This document shows, piece by piece, positions 44,498 to 53,500 of a stretch of DNA of 64,000 nucleotides. The translations under genes and the position numbers were made by a program. Positions within the stretch are counted from its first letter, which is position 1; the number at the start of each line of letters is the position of its first letter. The notes below the pieces were generated by a model. That model was not told the origin of the DNA. It searched no databases and saw nothing but the letters and a program-made list of their open reading frames with translations. This DNA is from Micromonospora sp. WMMD812 (GTDB lineage Bacteria; Actinomycetota; Actinomycetes; Mycobacteriales; Micromonosporaceae), in contig NZ_CP114904.1 of the NCBI RefSeq assembly GCF_027497215.1, positions 2,061,001-2,125,000 on the forward strand, in the 5' to 3' direction.

Positions 44498-45329
44498 GCA
44501 ACCCCGGGGTCCGCTGGATCACCTGAGTGAAGCTGACCTTCTCGCTGGCCGCGGTGAGGCCGGCGAGCACGGCGAGGACGCCGGCCCGGCCGAGCGGGCC
44601 GGTGCGGGCGGCGAGCGCGACGCCGAGCAGCGCGCCGAACGCGTTCGCGCCGCTGTCGCCGAGCATGACCTGCTCGTCGAGGTCCTCCGGGAGCAACCCG
44701 GCGGCGGCGCCGACCGCCCCGGCGGCGATCCCGCCGTGCGGGCCGCCGGTCAGCGGCGTGCCGAGCAGCAGGCCGGACTTCAGCGCCCGGCCGGGACGCA
44801 GGTCGAGCAGGTTGAGCAGGTTCGCGGTGCCGGCCACCACGCCGGCGCCGAGCAGCACGTCAACGCCGCGGCCGAACGCGCCCTGCCGTTGCCGACGCCG
44901 GTGCGCGGCGACCCGGGGGTCGACGGCGAGCAGCGCGGCCGCGCCGAGCCCGGCCGCGCCCACCCCGACGATCTTGACGAGCCCGGCGGTGACCCGGCCC
45001 TCGCGCAGGGCGGCCAGGTGGCCGGTGAAACCCTTGGCCGCCTTCTGCTCCGGTCGGGCGCCCACGACGTCGTCGTAGAGCCCCACCGCGCCGGAGCCCA
45101 CCCCGGCCACCAGCGCCGCGGCGCCGGCGGCGGCGCTGGTGGCGCCGAGCGCGGCGGCGCCCGAGGCCCCGGCCGCGAGCGCGGGGCCCGCGGCGAGGGT
45201 GACCGTCCGGCCCCGGAAGTTGGTCCGCTCCAGCGCCGGGCCGGCCGGCGAGGTGCGCACCTGGCGCAGCGCGTAGCGGGCGGCGGCCGCCCCGGCGCCG
45301 ACGGCCAGCAGCCGGCCCAGCATCCTCAC
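44463..45329 (-). CDS. MraY/WecA-like polyprenyl-phosphate sugar-phosphate transferase homologue
   Basis: A 288-residue membrane protein, shorter than the usual ~330-360. The key motifs of the superfamily are recognisable: a VGLYDDVVG segment with the Asp pair, KGFTGHLAALREGRVTAGLV, NLLNLLDLRPGRALKSG in place of the NxxDGxDGLA loop, and MLGDSGANAFGALLG. These enzymes load a sugar-1-phosphate onto undecaprenyl phosphate. The DG-x-DG loop is altered, so activity or substrate may differ. It sits between steB and a MurJ-like gene, and the same minus-strand run also contains a GT4 gene. That is the set of steps needed to start, extend and flip a lipid-linked glycan. Confidence 0.75.
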   Translation of the reverse strand: MRMLGRLLAVGAGAAAARYALRQVRTSPAGPALERTNFRGRTVTLAAGPALAAGASGAAALGATSAAAGAAALVAGVGSGAVGLYDDVVGARPEQKAAKGFTGHLAALREGRVTAGLVKIVGVGAAGLGAAALLAVDPRVAAHRRRQRQGAFGRGVDVLLGAGVVAGTANLLNLLDLRPGRALKSGLLLGTPLTGGPHGGIAAGAVGAAAGLLPEDLDEQVMLGDSGANAFGALLGVALAARTGPLGRAGVLAVLAGLTAASEKVSFTQVIQRTPGLRELDSLGRRAD

Positions 45330-45378
45330 GCGGTCACCTCGATCGTCTCGTGGACGGACATCCGGGTAGGTGGTTCGC

Positions 45379-46320
45379 TCACTGGGGCAGTTTAGGCAGC
45401 AACGACGCGGCGCTGTCGCCCACGCCGTACTGGCCGGCCTTCTTCTCGGTCAGCTGCTGCACCAGCGCCAGGCTGGTGACCAGCTGGCCCTGGATCGTGT
45501 TGGCGTTGTCGACCGTGGAGATCGTCTGGGAGAGCACCGGGTCGCCGCGCACGATCGCCACCAGGTTGCCACCGGCCGACCCGTTGCCGCCGACGACGAT
45601 CGCGCCGGTCCGGTCGAACTGCTCGGCGACCTTGACCACCGACTCGTCCTTCTTCGCGGAGTCCTTGTCGACGTACGGCTGGCCGGAGACCACCACGACC
45701 GCCTCCGCCGGCCCGGTGACCGGGTCCTCCGTCGTCAGGTAGCCCGCGTTGGTGTACGCGGCGAGCACCGACCGCCGGTCGGCGTCGCCGACCGGGGCGA
45801 CGCCCTGCGCCCGGTCCAGCAGCACGCTGGCCAGCAGCGCGCTGGACGTCTCCACGCCGTGCCCGTTGCCCGGCAGCCCGGTGGTCTGGGTGCTGGTCGG
45901 GCGGACGGCGGTCACCGCCAGCTCGAGCAGGTTGGTGTTGTTGTCCGGGTTGATGAACTTGTCCTGCAGGTCGACCCGGCCGGTGATGTCGGCGCCGGCC
46001 AGCCGCAGCATCTTGATCACACCCTCGGTGTGCTCCCGCCCGGTCGGGAGGCTGAGCACCAGCACCCGGCGGCCGGTGAGCTTGCCGGGCAGGACGACCT
46101 GCGACATCTCGGCCGCGAAGCCCTCCTCGGACTCCAGCTGCTTCTCCACGTTGTTGACCGTCTGGCGCATCTGCTGGTTGTCCTTGCGCAGCGCGGTGAC
46201 CTGCTCCTTGAGCGAGTCGGCGACCGGGCCGTTGAGGGCGGCGGTGCCGACCACCAGGCCGATCGCCAAAGCCAGGAACACCGCGGTCAGCGACACCACG
46301 TGGTAGCGGAAATTGATCAC
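45379..46320 (-). CDS. steB: SteB/MctB-family membrane-anchored protein
   Basis: A 313-residue protein with one N-terminal transmembrane helix (VSLTAVFLALAIGLVVGTAA), a coiled coil (about 45-85, LKEQVTALRKDNQQMRQTVN) and a soluble extracytoplasmic alpha/beta domain. The opening INFRYHVVSLTAVFLALAIG is the family hallmark. Family members are called MctB (proposed copper efflux in mycobacteria) and SteB (septal protein acting with SteA and RipA in Corynebacterium). Adjacency to steA favours the cell-division role. GTG 46320 is used because the family signature begins there. Confidence 0.88.
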   Translation of the reverse strand: MINFRYHVVSLTAVFLALAIGLVVGTAALNGPVADSLKEQVTALRKDNQQMRQTVNNVEKQLESEEGFAAEMSQVVLPGKLTGRRVLVLSLPTGREHTEGVIKMLRLAGADITGRVDLQDKFINPDNNTNLLELAVTAVRPTSTQTTGLPGNGHGVETSSALLASVLLDRAQGVAPVGDADRRSVLAAYTNAGYLTTEDPVTGPAEAVVVVSGQPYVDKDSAKKDESVVKVAEQFDRTGAIVVGGNGSAGGNLVAIVRGDPVLSQTISTVDNANTIQGQLVTSLALVQQLTEKKAGQYGVGDSAASLLPKLPQ

Positions 46321-46346
46321 GCTTGCAGCCTCTTGATCGTCGGGAG

Positions 46347-47525
46347 CTAGAAGAGCTGGCCCAGCTGGAACACAAAATTGTCCCACCACTCGGAGACCAC
46401 GCCCAGGTACGCCTTCCCGACCGTGGAGACGGCCACCGCGGACGCCATCGCGGCGACCGCGGAGAGCACCAGCAGCAGCAGCGACGAGCCGGAGATGCTC
46501 TGCCGGTAGAGCCGGCTCACACCCTTGGCGTCGACCAGCTTGCCGCCGACCTTGAGCCGGGTGAGGAACGTCGAGGCCATGCCGCCACGCCCCTTGTCGA
46601 GGAACTCCACCAGGGTGGCGTGGGTGCCCACCGCGACCAGCAGCGAGGCGCCCTTCTCGTCGGCCAGCAGCATGGCCAGGTCCTCGCTGGTGGCCGCGGC
46701 CGGGAAGGTCAGCGCCGGAACGCCCAGACCGGCCACCCGGGGCAGCCCGGGCGCCCGCCCGTCCGGATAGGCGTGCACGATCACCTCGGCCCCGCAGCGC
46801 AGCACGTCGTCCGTCACCGAGTCCATGTCGCCGATGATCATGTCAGGGGTGTAGCCGGCCTCGACCAGCGCGTCCGCCCCGCCGTCGACGCCGATCAGCA
46901 CCGGCTTGAACTCCCGAATGTACGGGCGCAGCACGTCCAGGTCGGCCTTGTAGTCGTAGCCCCGGACCACGATCAGGCAGTGCCGCCCCTGGATCTGGGT
47001 CTGGATCTCCGGCACGCCGACGCCGTCGAGCAGCAGGTCCCGTTCCTGCTTCAGGTAGTCCATGGTGTTGGCGGCGAACGCCTCCAACTGGACCGAGAGC
47101 CCCTCTCGGGCGTCGGCCATCGCCTTGGCCACCGTCTCGGCGTCCTGCAGGCTGCCGTGCGCCACCGGCTCGTCGCCGACGAAGACCGTATTGCCCTCGA
47201 TCCGCACCGTGTCACCCTCGCGGACCTGCTCGAAGATCCCCTCACCCAGGTCGTCCAGGAGCGGGATGCCCGCGCCGATCAGCACCTCGGGGCCGAGGTT
47301 CGGGTAGCGCCCGGAGACCGACGGCTTCGCGTTGAGCACCGCCGCGACACCGACAGCGACCAGCGAGTCCGCCGCCACCCGGTCCAGGTCGACGTGGTCG
47401 ATCACCGCGATGTCACCGGGGCGGAGCCGGCCGACCAGCCGCTTTGTCCGGCGGTCGAGGCGCGCGGTGCCGAGGACACTGCCCGGGACCGCGTTCCGGG
47501 TCCGGCGCAACGTGGGTAGACGCAT
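46347..47525 (-). CDS. steA: Putative cytokinetic protein SteA
   Basis: A 392-residue protein. It opens RLPTLRRTRNAVPGSVLGTA, then a RRTKRLVGRLRPGDIAVIDH domain. A thiamine-pyrophosphokinase-like core follows with VLIGVDGGADALVEAGYTPD and MIIGDMDSVTDDVL. The C-terminus has one or two transmembrane helices (LLLLVLSAVAAMASAVAVST). SteA has been linked to cell separation in Corynebacterium, working with SteB. ATG 47525 and ATG 47534 are both possible. It is followed by steB 26 bp later and lies downstream of recN, the same order as Rv1696-Rv1698. Confidence 0.9.
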   Translation of the reverse strand: MRLPTLRRTRNAVPGSVLGTARLDRRTKRLVGRLRPGDIAVIDHVDLDRVAADSLVAVGVAAVLNAKPSVSGRYPNLGPEVLIGAGIPLLDDLGEGIFEQVREGDTVRIEGNTVFVGDEPVAHGSLQDAETVAKAMADAREGLSVQLEAFAANTMDYLKQERDLLLDGVGVPEIQTQIQGRHCLIVVRGYDYKADLDVLRPYIREFKPVLIGVDGGADALVEAGYTPDMIIGDMDSVTDDVLRCGAEVIVHAYPDGRAPGLPRVAGLGVPALTFPAAATSEDLAMLLADEKGASLLVAVGTHATLVEFLDKGRGGMASTFLTRLKVGGKLVDAKGVSRLYRQSISGSSLLLLVLSAVAAMASAVAVSTVGKAYLGVVSEWWDNFVFQLGQLF

Positions 47526-47644
47526 CGTGACCATCCTGGCATGTGAGGCAGGCTTTTCTGTCGCGACATGCCTGAGCAGGGCCGCCTACCCAGGGAAGCA
47601 CACCAGAGCGCACGCCGGTGTGCTTGCGCTCACAATACCGGCGG

Positions 47645-49402
47645 TCACGACCGCCTTTCCTTGGCCGCCACGGCCAGAAGCTCCTCGGCGTGCGCGATAC
47701 CCAGATCCGAGTCCGGCAAACCCGCGAGCATCCGGGCAAGCTCCCGGGCCCGCTCGGTGTCCTCCACCACCCGGACGCCGCTGGTGGTCACCGCGCCGCC
47801 GGTGTCCTTGGCGACCACCAGGTGCCGGTCGGCGAACGCCGCGACCTGCGGCAGGTGGGTGACCACGAGCACCTGGTGGCTGCGGGCCAGCCGGGCCAGC
47901 CGGCGACCGATCTCCACCGCCGCCCGCCCGCCGACACCGGCGTCGACCTCGTCGAACACCAGGGTGGGCGGGCCGCCCGAGCCGGCGAAGACCACCTCGA
48001 TGGCGAGCATCACCCGGGACAGCTCGCCGCCGGAGGCGCCCCGCTGCAACGGCAGCGCGGGCGCGCCCGGGTGGGCCAGCAGCCGCAGCTCCACCTCGTC
48101 GCCGCCGTCCGGGCCGACGCCGACCTCGACCCCGTTGACGGCCAGCGACGGCTCGGCCCGCCCGGCCGGCCGGGGCAGCACCGCCACCTCGATCCGGGCG
48201 TGCGGCATGGCCAGCCCGGCCAACTCGACGGTGACCTGCTCGGCGAACCGGGTGGCCGCCTCCTGTCGGGACGCCGACACCCGCCCGGCCAGCTCGGCCA
48301 CCTCGACGGCCAGCCGCTGCGACTCCCGCTCCAGCTCGTCGAGGAGCTCGTCGGACGTGTCCAGCTCGGACAGTCGGGTGCGGGCCCGCTCGGCCCAGGC
48401 GATCACCCCGTCGACGTCGTCGGCGTACTTGCGGGTCAGCGCCCGCAGCGCGGCGCGGCGCTCGTAGACGACCTGGAGGCGGGCCGGGTCGGCGTCGAGC
48501 GCGGCGAGGTAGGCCGACAGCTCGGCGGAGACGTCGGTGACCAGGGTCGCCGCCTCCTCCAGCCGGGCGGCCAGGTCGCCCAGGGCCGCGTCGGTGCCGG
48601 CCTGCGCCTCCAGCGTGCGCCGAGCGGTGCCGAGCAGCGAGGCCGCGTCAGGGGTGTCGTCGGCCGCCTCCGCTCCCCCGGCCACGCACTGGTGCGCGAT
48701 CTGCGCCGCGGTGCGCAGGCCCTCGGCGTGCTCCAGCCGCTGCGCCTCGGCCTTCAGCTCGTCGTCCTCGCCGGGCTGCGGGTCGACCCGGGTGATCTCG
48801 TCCAGGCCGAGCCGCAGCAGGTCCGCCTCCTGGTTGCGCTCCCGGGCGTTGCGCCGCCGGTCGGACAGGTCGTCGACCAGCCGCCGCCAGCCCGTGTACG
48901 CCTCGCGCAGCGCGTCGAGCAGCTTCTCGTGCTCGGGCCCCGCGAACCGGTCCAGCGCGGCCCGTTGCTCGGCCGGGCGCAGCAGTCGCAGCTGGTCGGA
49001 CTGGCCGTGCACCGCCACCACCTGCTCGCCGACCTCACCGAGCATCGACACCGGCATGCTCCGCCCACCCAGGTGCGCCCGGGACCGCCCCTCGACGGTG
49101 ACCGTGCGGCTCAGCAGCAGCGAGCCGTCGTCGTCGGGCTCGCCGCCGGCGTCGGTGATCCGGGCGTGCACCGTGCCGGCCACCCGGCCGGCCAGGCGCA
49201 GCCGCCCCTCCACCACGGCCCGGCCCGGCTGGGCCCGCACCCGCCCGGCGTCGGCCCGGCCGCCGAAGAGCAGGCCGAGGCCGGTCACCACCATGGTCTT
49301 GCCGGCACCGGTCTCGCCGGTGATGACGTTCATGCCGCCGGTCAACGGCAGCGTGGTGTCCTCGATGACGCCCAGTCCGGTGATGCGCAGCTCTTCCAGC
49401 AC
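47645..49402 (-). CDS. recN: DNA repair ATPase RecN
   Basis: A 585-residue SMC-like protein for double-strand break repair. The Walker A is VITGETGAGKTMVVTGLGLL near residue 30. A long coiled-coil region follows (about 155-370, e.g. ELLDELERESQRLAVEVAEL). The C-terminal head has the signature GASGGELSRVMLAIEVV, Walker B PTLVFDEVDAGVGG and a D-loop, then VLVVTHLPQVAAFADRHLVV. Full length. It opens LEELRITGLGVIEDTTLPL, the family start. It is transcribed toward steA with a 110-bp gap. Confidence 0.96.
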   Translation of the reverse strand: MLEELRITGLGVIEDTTLPLTGGMNVITGETGAGKTMVVTGLGLLFGGRADAGRVRAQPGRAVVEGRLRLAGRVAGTVHARITDAGGEPDDDGSLLLSRTVTVEGRSRAHLGGRSMPVSMLGEVGEQVVAVHGQSDQLRLLRPAEQRAALDRFAGPEHEKLLDALREAYTGWRRLVDDLSDRRRNARERNQEADLLRLGLDEITRVDPQPGEDDELKAEAQRLEHAEGLRTAAQIAHQCVAGGAEAADDTPDAASLLGTARRTLEAQAGTDAALGDLAARLEEAATLVTDVSAELSAYLAALDADPARLQVVYERRAALRALTRKYADDVDGVIAWAERARTRLSELDTSDELLDELERESQRLAVEVAELAGRVSASRQEAATRFAEQVTVELAGLAMPHARIEVAVLPRPAGRAEPSLAVNGVEVGVGPDGGDEVELRLLAHPGAPALPLQRGASGGELSRVMLAIEVVFAGSGGPPTLVFDEVDAGVGGRAAVEIGRRLARLARSHQVLVVTHLPQVAAFADRHLVVAKDTGGAVTTSGVRVVEDTERARELARMLAGLPDSDLGIAHAEELLAVAAKERRS

Positions 49403-49493
49403 AGCACCTGACAGTAGACGCGGGGCCCGACAGTTGACCAGCCGGCGGACGCCGCGTCGTCCTCCGTTCGACGGCGTCGTACAGTTCTGCCCC

Positions 49494-50477
49494 GTGTTGG
49501 ACGTGATCGGCCTGACCCCGGGCGACGAGGAGCTCTACCGCTGCCTGGTCCAGCTCACGGTCGCGCGGGTCGACGAGTTGGTCGAGCGGCTGCGCCGCCC
49601 CCGCGCCGAGATCCTCGCCCACCTCGACGCCCTGCGCGGCAAGGGGTTGGTGGTGGCGACCGGCCCGGAGCCGGACGCGCCGCTGCGGCCGCTGGCACCG
49701 GACATTCCGCTCGGCGCGGCGCTGCTGCGCCGGCAGGAGGCCCTCGAGGTCGCCCGGGCGGCGGTCACCCAGCTGACCGAGGAGTACCGGGCCGGGATGC
49801 GCCGGCACGACGCCGACCACCTGGTGGAGGTGATCACCGGGGCCCAGGTGCTCCGCGACCGCCTGCGTGACCTCCAGAACGGGGCCCGGGTCGAGGTGCT
49901 CTGGTTCTGCCGGGCGAACCCGCTGGCCATGCTCGGCCAGGAGAACGTGGAGGAGTTCGACGCGCTGGCCCGCGGTGTGCGTTACCGGGCCATCTACGAA
50001 CGGGAGATGCTCCTCGAACCGGGCGCGTTGGAGGACGTCGAGCAGGGCGTCCGCGCCGGCGAGCAGGCCCGCGTCATCGACCGGCTGCCGGTCCGACTGG
50101 CCATCGTGGACGGTACGACGGCCATCTGCCCGCTGGTGCCGGAGCGGGACGTCGGGGAGACGAGCGCCGCGGTGATCGGCCGCAGCCAACTGCTCGACGC
50201 GCTGCTCGCCCTCTTCGAGAGCCACTGGTCGATGGCGACGCCGCTGCGCTCCGCCGCCCTGCCGGCCGACCGGGCGACGGGCGGCTACCGCCCGGACGCC
50301 GAGGAGGTCCGGCTGCTGTCCCTCTTCGTGGCCGGCGTGCCGGACAAGTCCATCGCCTCCCAGCTCGGGGTGAGCCGGCGTACGGTGCAACGCCGGCTCG
50401 CCGACCTGATGGCGGTCGCCGGCGTGGACACCCGGCCCGGGCTGGCCTTCCAGGTCGCCCGGCGCGGCTGGATCTGA
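49494..50477 (+). CDS. TrmB/LuxR-type transcriptional regulator
   Basis: A 327-residue regulator with two DNA-binding ends. The N-terminal TrmB-like winged helix is at ~5-60 (GLTPGDEELYRCLVQLTVAR, VDELVERLRR...LDALRGKGLV). A middle effector domain resembles phospholipase-D-like TrmB sensors. The C-terminal LuxR HTH is at ~275-320: LLSLFVAGVPDKSIASQLGV, then SRRTVQRRLADLM. This composite is common in Streptomyces and Micromonospora, often beside secreted subtilases. It converges on the large subtilase gene to its right. The GTG start at 49494 opens the conserved LDVIGL sequence; the intergenic gap to recN is 91 bp. Confidence 0.85.
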   Translation: MLDVIGLTPGDEELYRCLVQLTVARVDELVERLRRPRAEILAHLDALRGKGLVVATGPEPDAPLRPLAPDIPLGAALLRRQEALEVARAAVTQLTEEYRAGMRRHDADHLVEVITGAQVLRDRLRDLQNGARVEVLWFCRANPLAMLGQENVEEFDALARGVRYRAIYEREMLLEPGALEDVEQGVRAGEQARVIDRLPVRLAIVDGTTAICPLVPERDVGETSAAVIGRSQLLDALLALFESHWSMATPLRSAALPADRATGGYRPDAEEVRLLSLFVAGVPDKSIASQLGVSRRTVQRRLADLMAVAGVDTRPGLAFQVARRGWI

Positions 50478-50490
50478 GCCGGACGGGCGA

Positions 50491-50520
50491 CGGGGCGGGA
50501 CGGCACACGCCGCCCCGCCC
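50491..50520. terminator. Hairpin between convergent regulator and subtilase genes
   Basis: A GC-rich inverted repeat (GGGGCGGGACGGC / GCCGCCCCGCCCC, with one mismatch and an ACAC loop) lies 14 bp after the regulator stop and 10 bp before the subtilase stop on the opposite strand. It could end both transcripts. Confidence 0.6.
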
Positions 50521-50529
50521 CGCCCCGCG

Positions 50530-53500
50530 TCAGCGCAGGCCGTACGCGTCGAGCACGGTCTGGTCGACGGTGTTGCCGGCCCGGTCACTCGCGTGCACCC
50601 GCAGCGACACGGTGCCGCGGCCGGCCGGAACCGTGGCGGTGAACCGGGTGCCGTGGCCCTGCACCGGCGCCTTCCGCCAGGTCCGCCCGCCGTCGAACGA
50701 CACCTCGGCCCGGAGGCTGGTGCCGGTCGGCGCGGAGACCCCGGCCGGCTGGCGCAGGGTCAGACCGAGTCGGTGCGACCGGCCACCGGGCACCTCACCG
50801 CGCAGGTCGGCGGGCACGTGGTAGTCGACCTGGAGCAGCGGCAGCGGCGCGGCGGTGTCCCCGGCCGGGCGGGCCGAGGTGAACTGCCAGGCCGTCTCGG
50901 TCCGGGTGGCGTAGCGCCACTCGTCCGAGGACCGTGCCGTGGTCAGGTCCAGCCGGTAGCGGGCCGAGCCCGGGGTGGTGAGCACGGGCGCCCAGCCACC
51001 GGAGAGGTCGGCGATCTGCTGTCCGTCCCGGCTCAGGCGGGCCTGCACCGTGTCCGGCTCCTCGCTGCCGCGAGCCGGAGCGTGGTGGCCGTCGGCGTCG
51101 ACGAACTCGGTCACCCGCAGGTCGAGCGTGTCGCCGGTGCGCGTGGGCACCCGCGCCCCGCCGCCGGCCGGCACGGCCGGGCGGACCACCGGGGCGTGCC
51201 AGGTCTCGGTGACCCGGTCGTCGGCCGCGTACTGTCGGGGCTGCTGGGTGAGCCCGCCGAGCAGCGGCCCCCAGGACCAGGTGAGCCGGTGCAGCACCCG
51301 CTGCTGCCACCAGGAGTCACCGGCGCTGACGAACTCCTGCCGGGTGGTGCCGGTACGCACCAGCCGCTGCTCGTCGTTCCAGGAGTACTCCTGCCAGGGA
51401 CGCCATCCGAACCGCTGCTCGGTGGCCCACTCGGCGCCGCCGACGTCGCCGTAGCGGGTGGTCACCTCGGCGGTGTTCTTCGCGGTGACCGTGTGCACGA
51501 TCCGCTCCGGCACGCGGTTCTTGGCGACCTGCCACACGTCGTACAGGTAGGGGCTGTCCACGGTCAGCGTCACGTCCAGGGTCGGCCGGCCCTTCCGGGC
51601 CGCCGCGATCAGGCGCTGGCCGTCGTCGTACGCGACCACCAGCGACGGGATCGGCAGACGGTCCCCGTCCGGGCGCCAGACCGTCCACGCGCTCCGGTCC
51701 GACGGGCGGACGATGAGCACCATCGCGGCGCCGGCCGCCGTGGCGTCGGCGATCTGGTCCTCCTCGGCGCGGTCGTAGCTGCCGGCGACCAGCGCGGCCG
51801 CACCGCGGACCCGGGCCCGGGCCAGCTCGGCGGCGGTGCCGTCGCCCGCCCACACCAGTGGCAGCTTCCGCCGGCCGGTCGGAGCCGGCGACTGGTGCAG
51901 CAGGTTGATGTCCAACGCGCCGGAGACGTTGCCGACCTTGGCGTCCACCATGGGCGCCACCAGTTGCCAGCGGGAGGCGAACTCGAACTCGCCCTGGCGC
52001 ACCGGCCGGGTCGGCGTGACATTCACCTGCTGGATGGTGCTGAAGTACATCACGCCGTGGTCGACCTGCCGACCGTTGCCGAAGACCCGGTGCTCGTAGA
52101 AGCTGATCACCGCCCGCTGCTCGGTCGGCTTCGGCGTCTCGATCCGCACGGGCGTGCCCTTGCGCGGGTCGAGCACCACGGTGAGGTCGCGGTCCACCAT
52201 GAGCTCGGGGTCGGTGACCAGGGTGATCTGCTCGTCCAGCGGGGCGCCGTGCTCGATCAGCCCCTCGAGCAGGTACGGGCCCTCCTCGACCTGCACCTGC
52301 GCCTCGCCGGGGACCCACCCGATGTGGTCCGACTCGGGGTGCTCGCCGAAGAGCGTGAGCACCGACGCCAGGCCGGGCTGCCCGGCCATGTCCAGCGCGC
52401 GCAGGGTGACGGTGTGCAGCGGGCCGCTGAGGGTGAGCCCAACGGCCGTACGGACCGCGACACCGTCCGCGCCGGTGGCCACCAGCCAGCCGCCGTGCGG
52501 GCCACGGTCCAGCTTCGCCGGGTCGGCGCGCAGCGGCACGGCCACACTGCCGCCCGCCGGCACGGTCACCTCACCGCCGCCGACGGAGACCCCGTCGGTC
52601 TCGGCCGCGTTGCTGTCCAGGTTGCGCAGTTCCAGGGCCAGCCGCAGGGTCTGCGCCGCCGAGGTGCCGTTGGTGTACGTCACGGTCCGCTCGACCGCCG
52701 CGCCACCGGTGTTCACCCGACCGAAGTCGGCGGTCGCCGAGCCGTACACCCGCTGGCCGAGCGCCCGGGCCACGTCGACCCGGCCGCCGCCCTGTTCGAA
52801 GACGGTCAGCTCCGGGTTGGCCTTCGTGGTGCTGACCAGCGCGTCCTTGAGCTTCCCGGCGGTCCAGTCCGGGTGCTCCTGGGCGAGGATCGCCGCCGCG
52901 CCAGCCACGTGCGGGGTCGCCATCGAGGTCCCCGACGCCTGGGTGTACGCGTCGTCCACCGGCGTACCCATGGTGGTGCCGGCGGCGCGGGCGGCGATGA
53001 TGCCGACGCCCGGCGCGGTGATCTCCGGCTTCAGGCCGTTGTCGCCGAGCCGCGGACCGCGGCTGGAGAACTCGGCCAGGTTGTCGTCGCGGTCCACCGC
53101 GCCGACGGTGAGCGCCGCGGTCGCCGCGCCCGGCGATCCGACGCTGCGGGGCATGCCCTCGTTGCCGGCGGCGATCACGAAGAGCGCCCCGGTCTCGGCG
53201 GTCAGGTCGTTGACCGCCTGGCTCATCGGGTCGGTGCCGTCGGTCGCGGAGCCGCCGAGGCTCATGCTGACGACCTTCGCGCCGGAGTGGGCGGCCCATT
53301 CCATGCCCGCGATGATGCTCGAGCTGTAGCCGGAGCCGCCGTCGTCGAGCACCTTGCCGACCAGCAGCTGCGCGCCGGGCGCGACGCCCTTGCGCCGGCC
53401 GTCCGACGCGGCGCCGCTGCCGGCGATGGTGGCCGCCACGTGGGTGCCGTGGCCGTGCCCGTCCCGTGCGCTGCCGGCGCCGGAGAAGTCCTGCGCCTCG

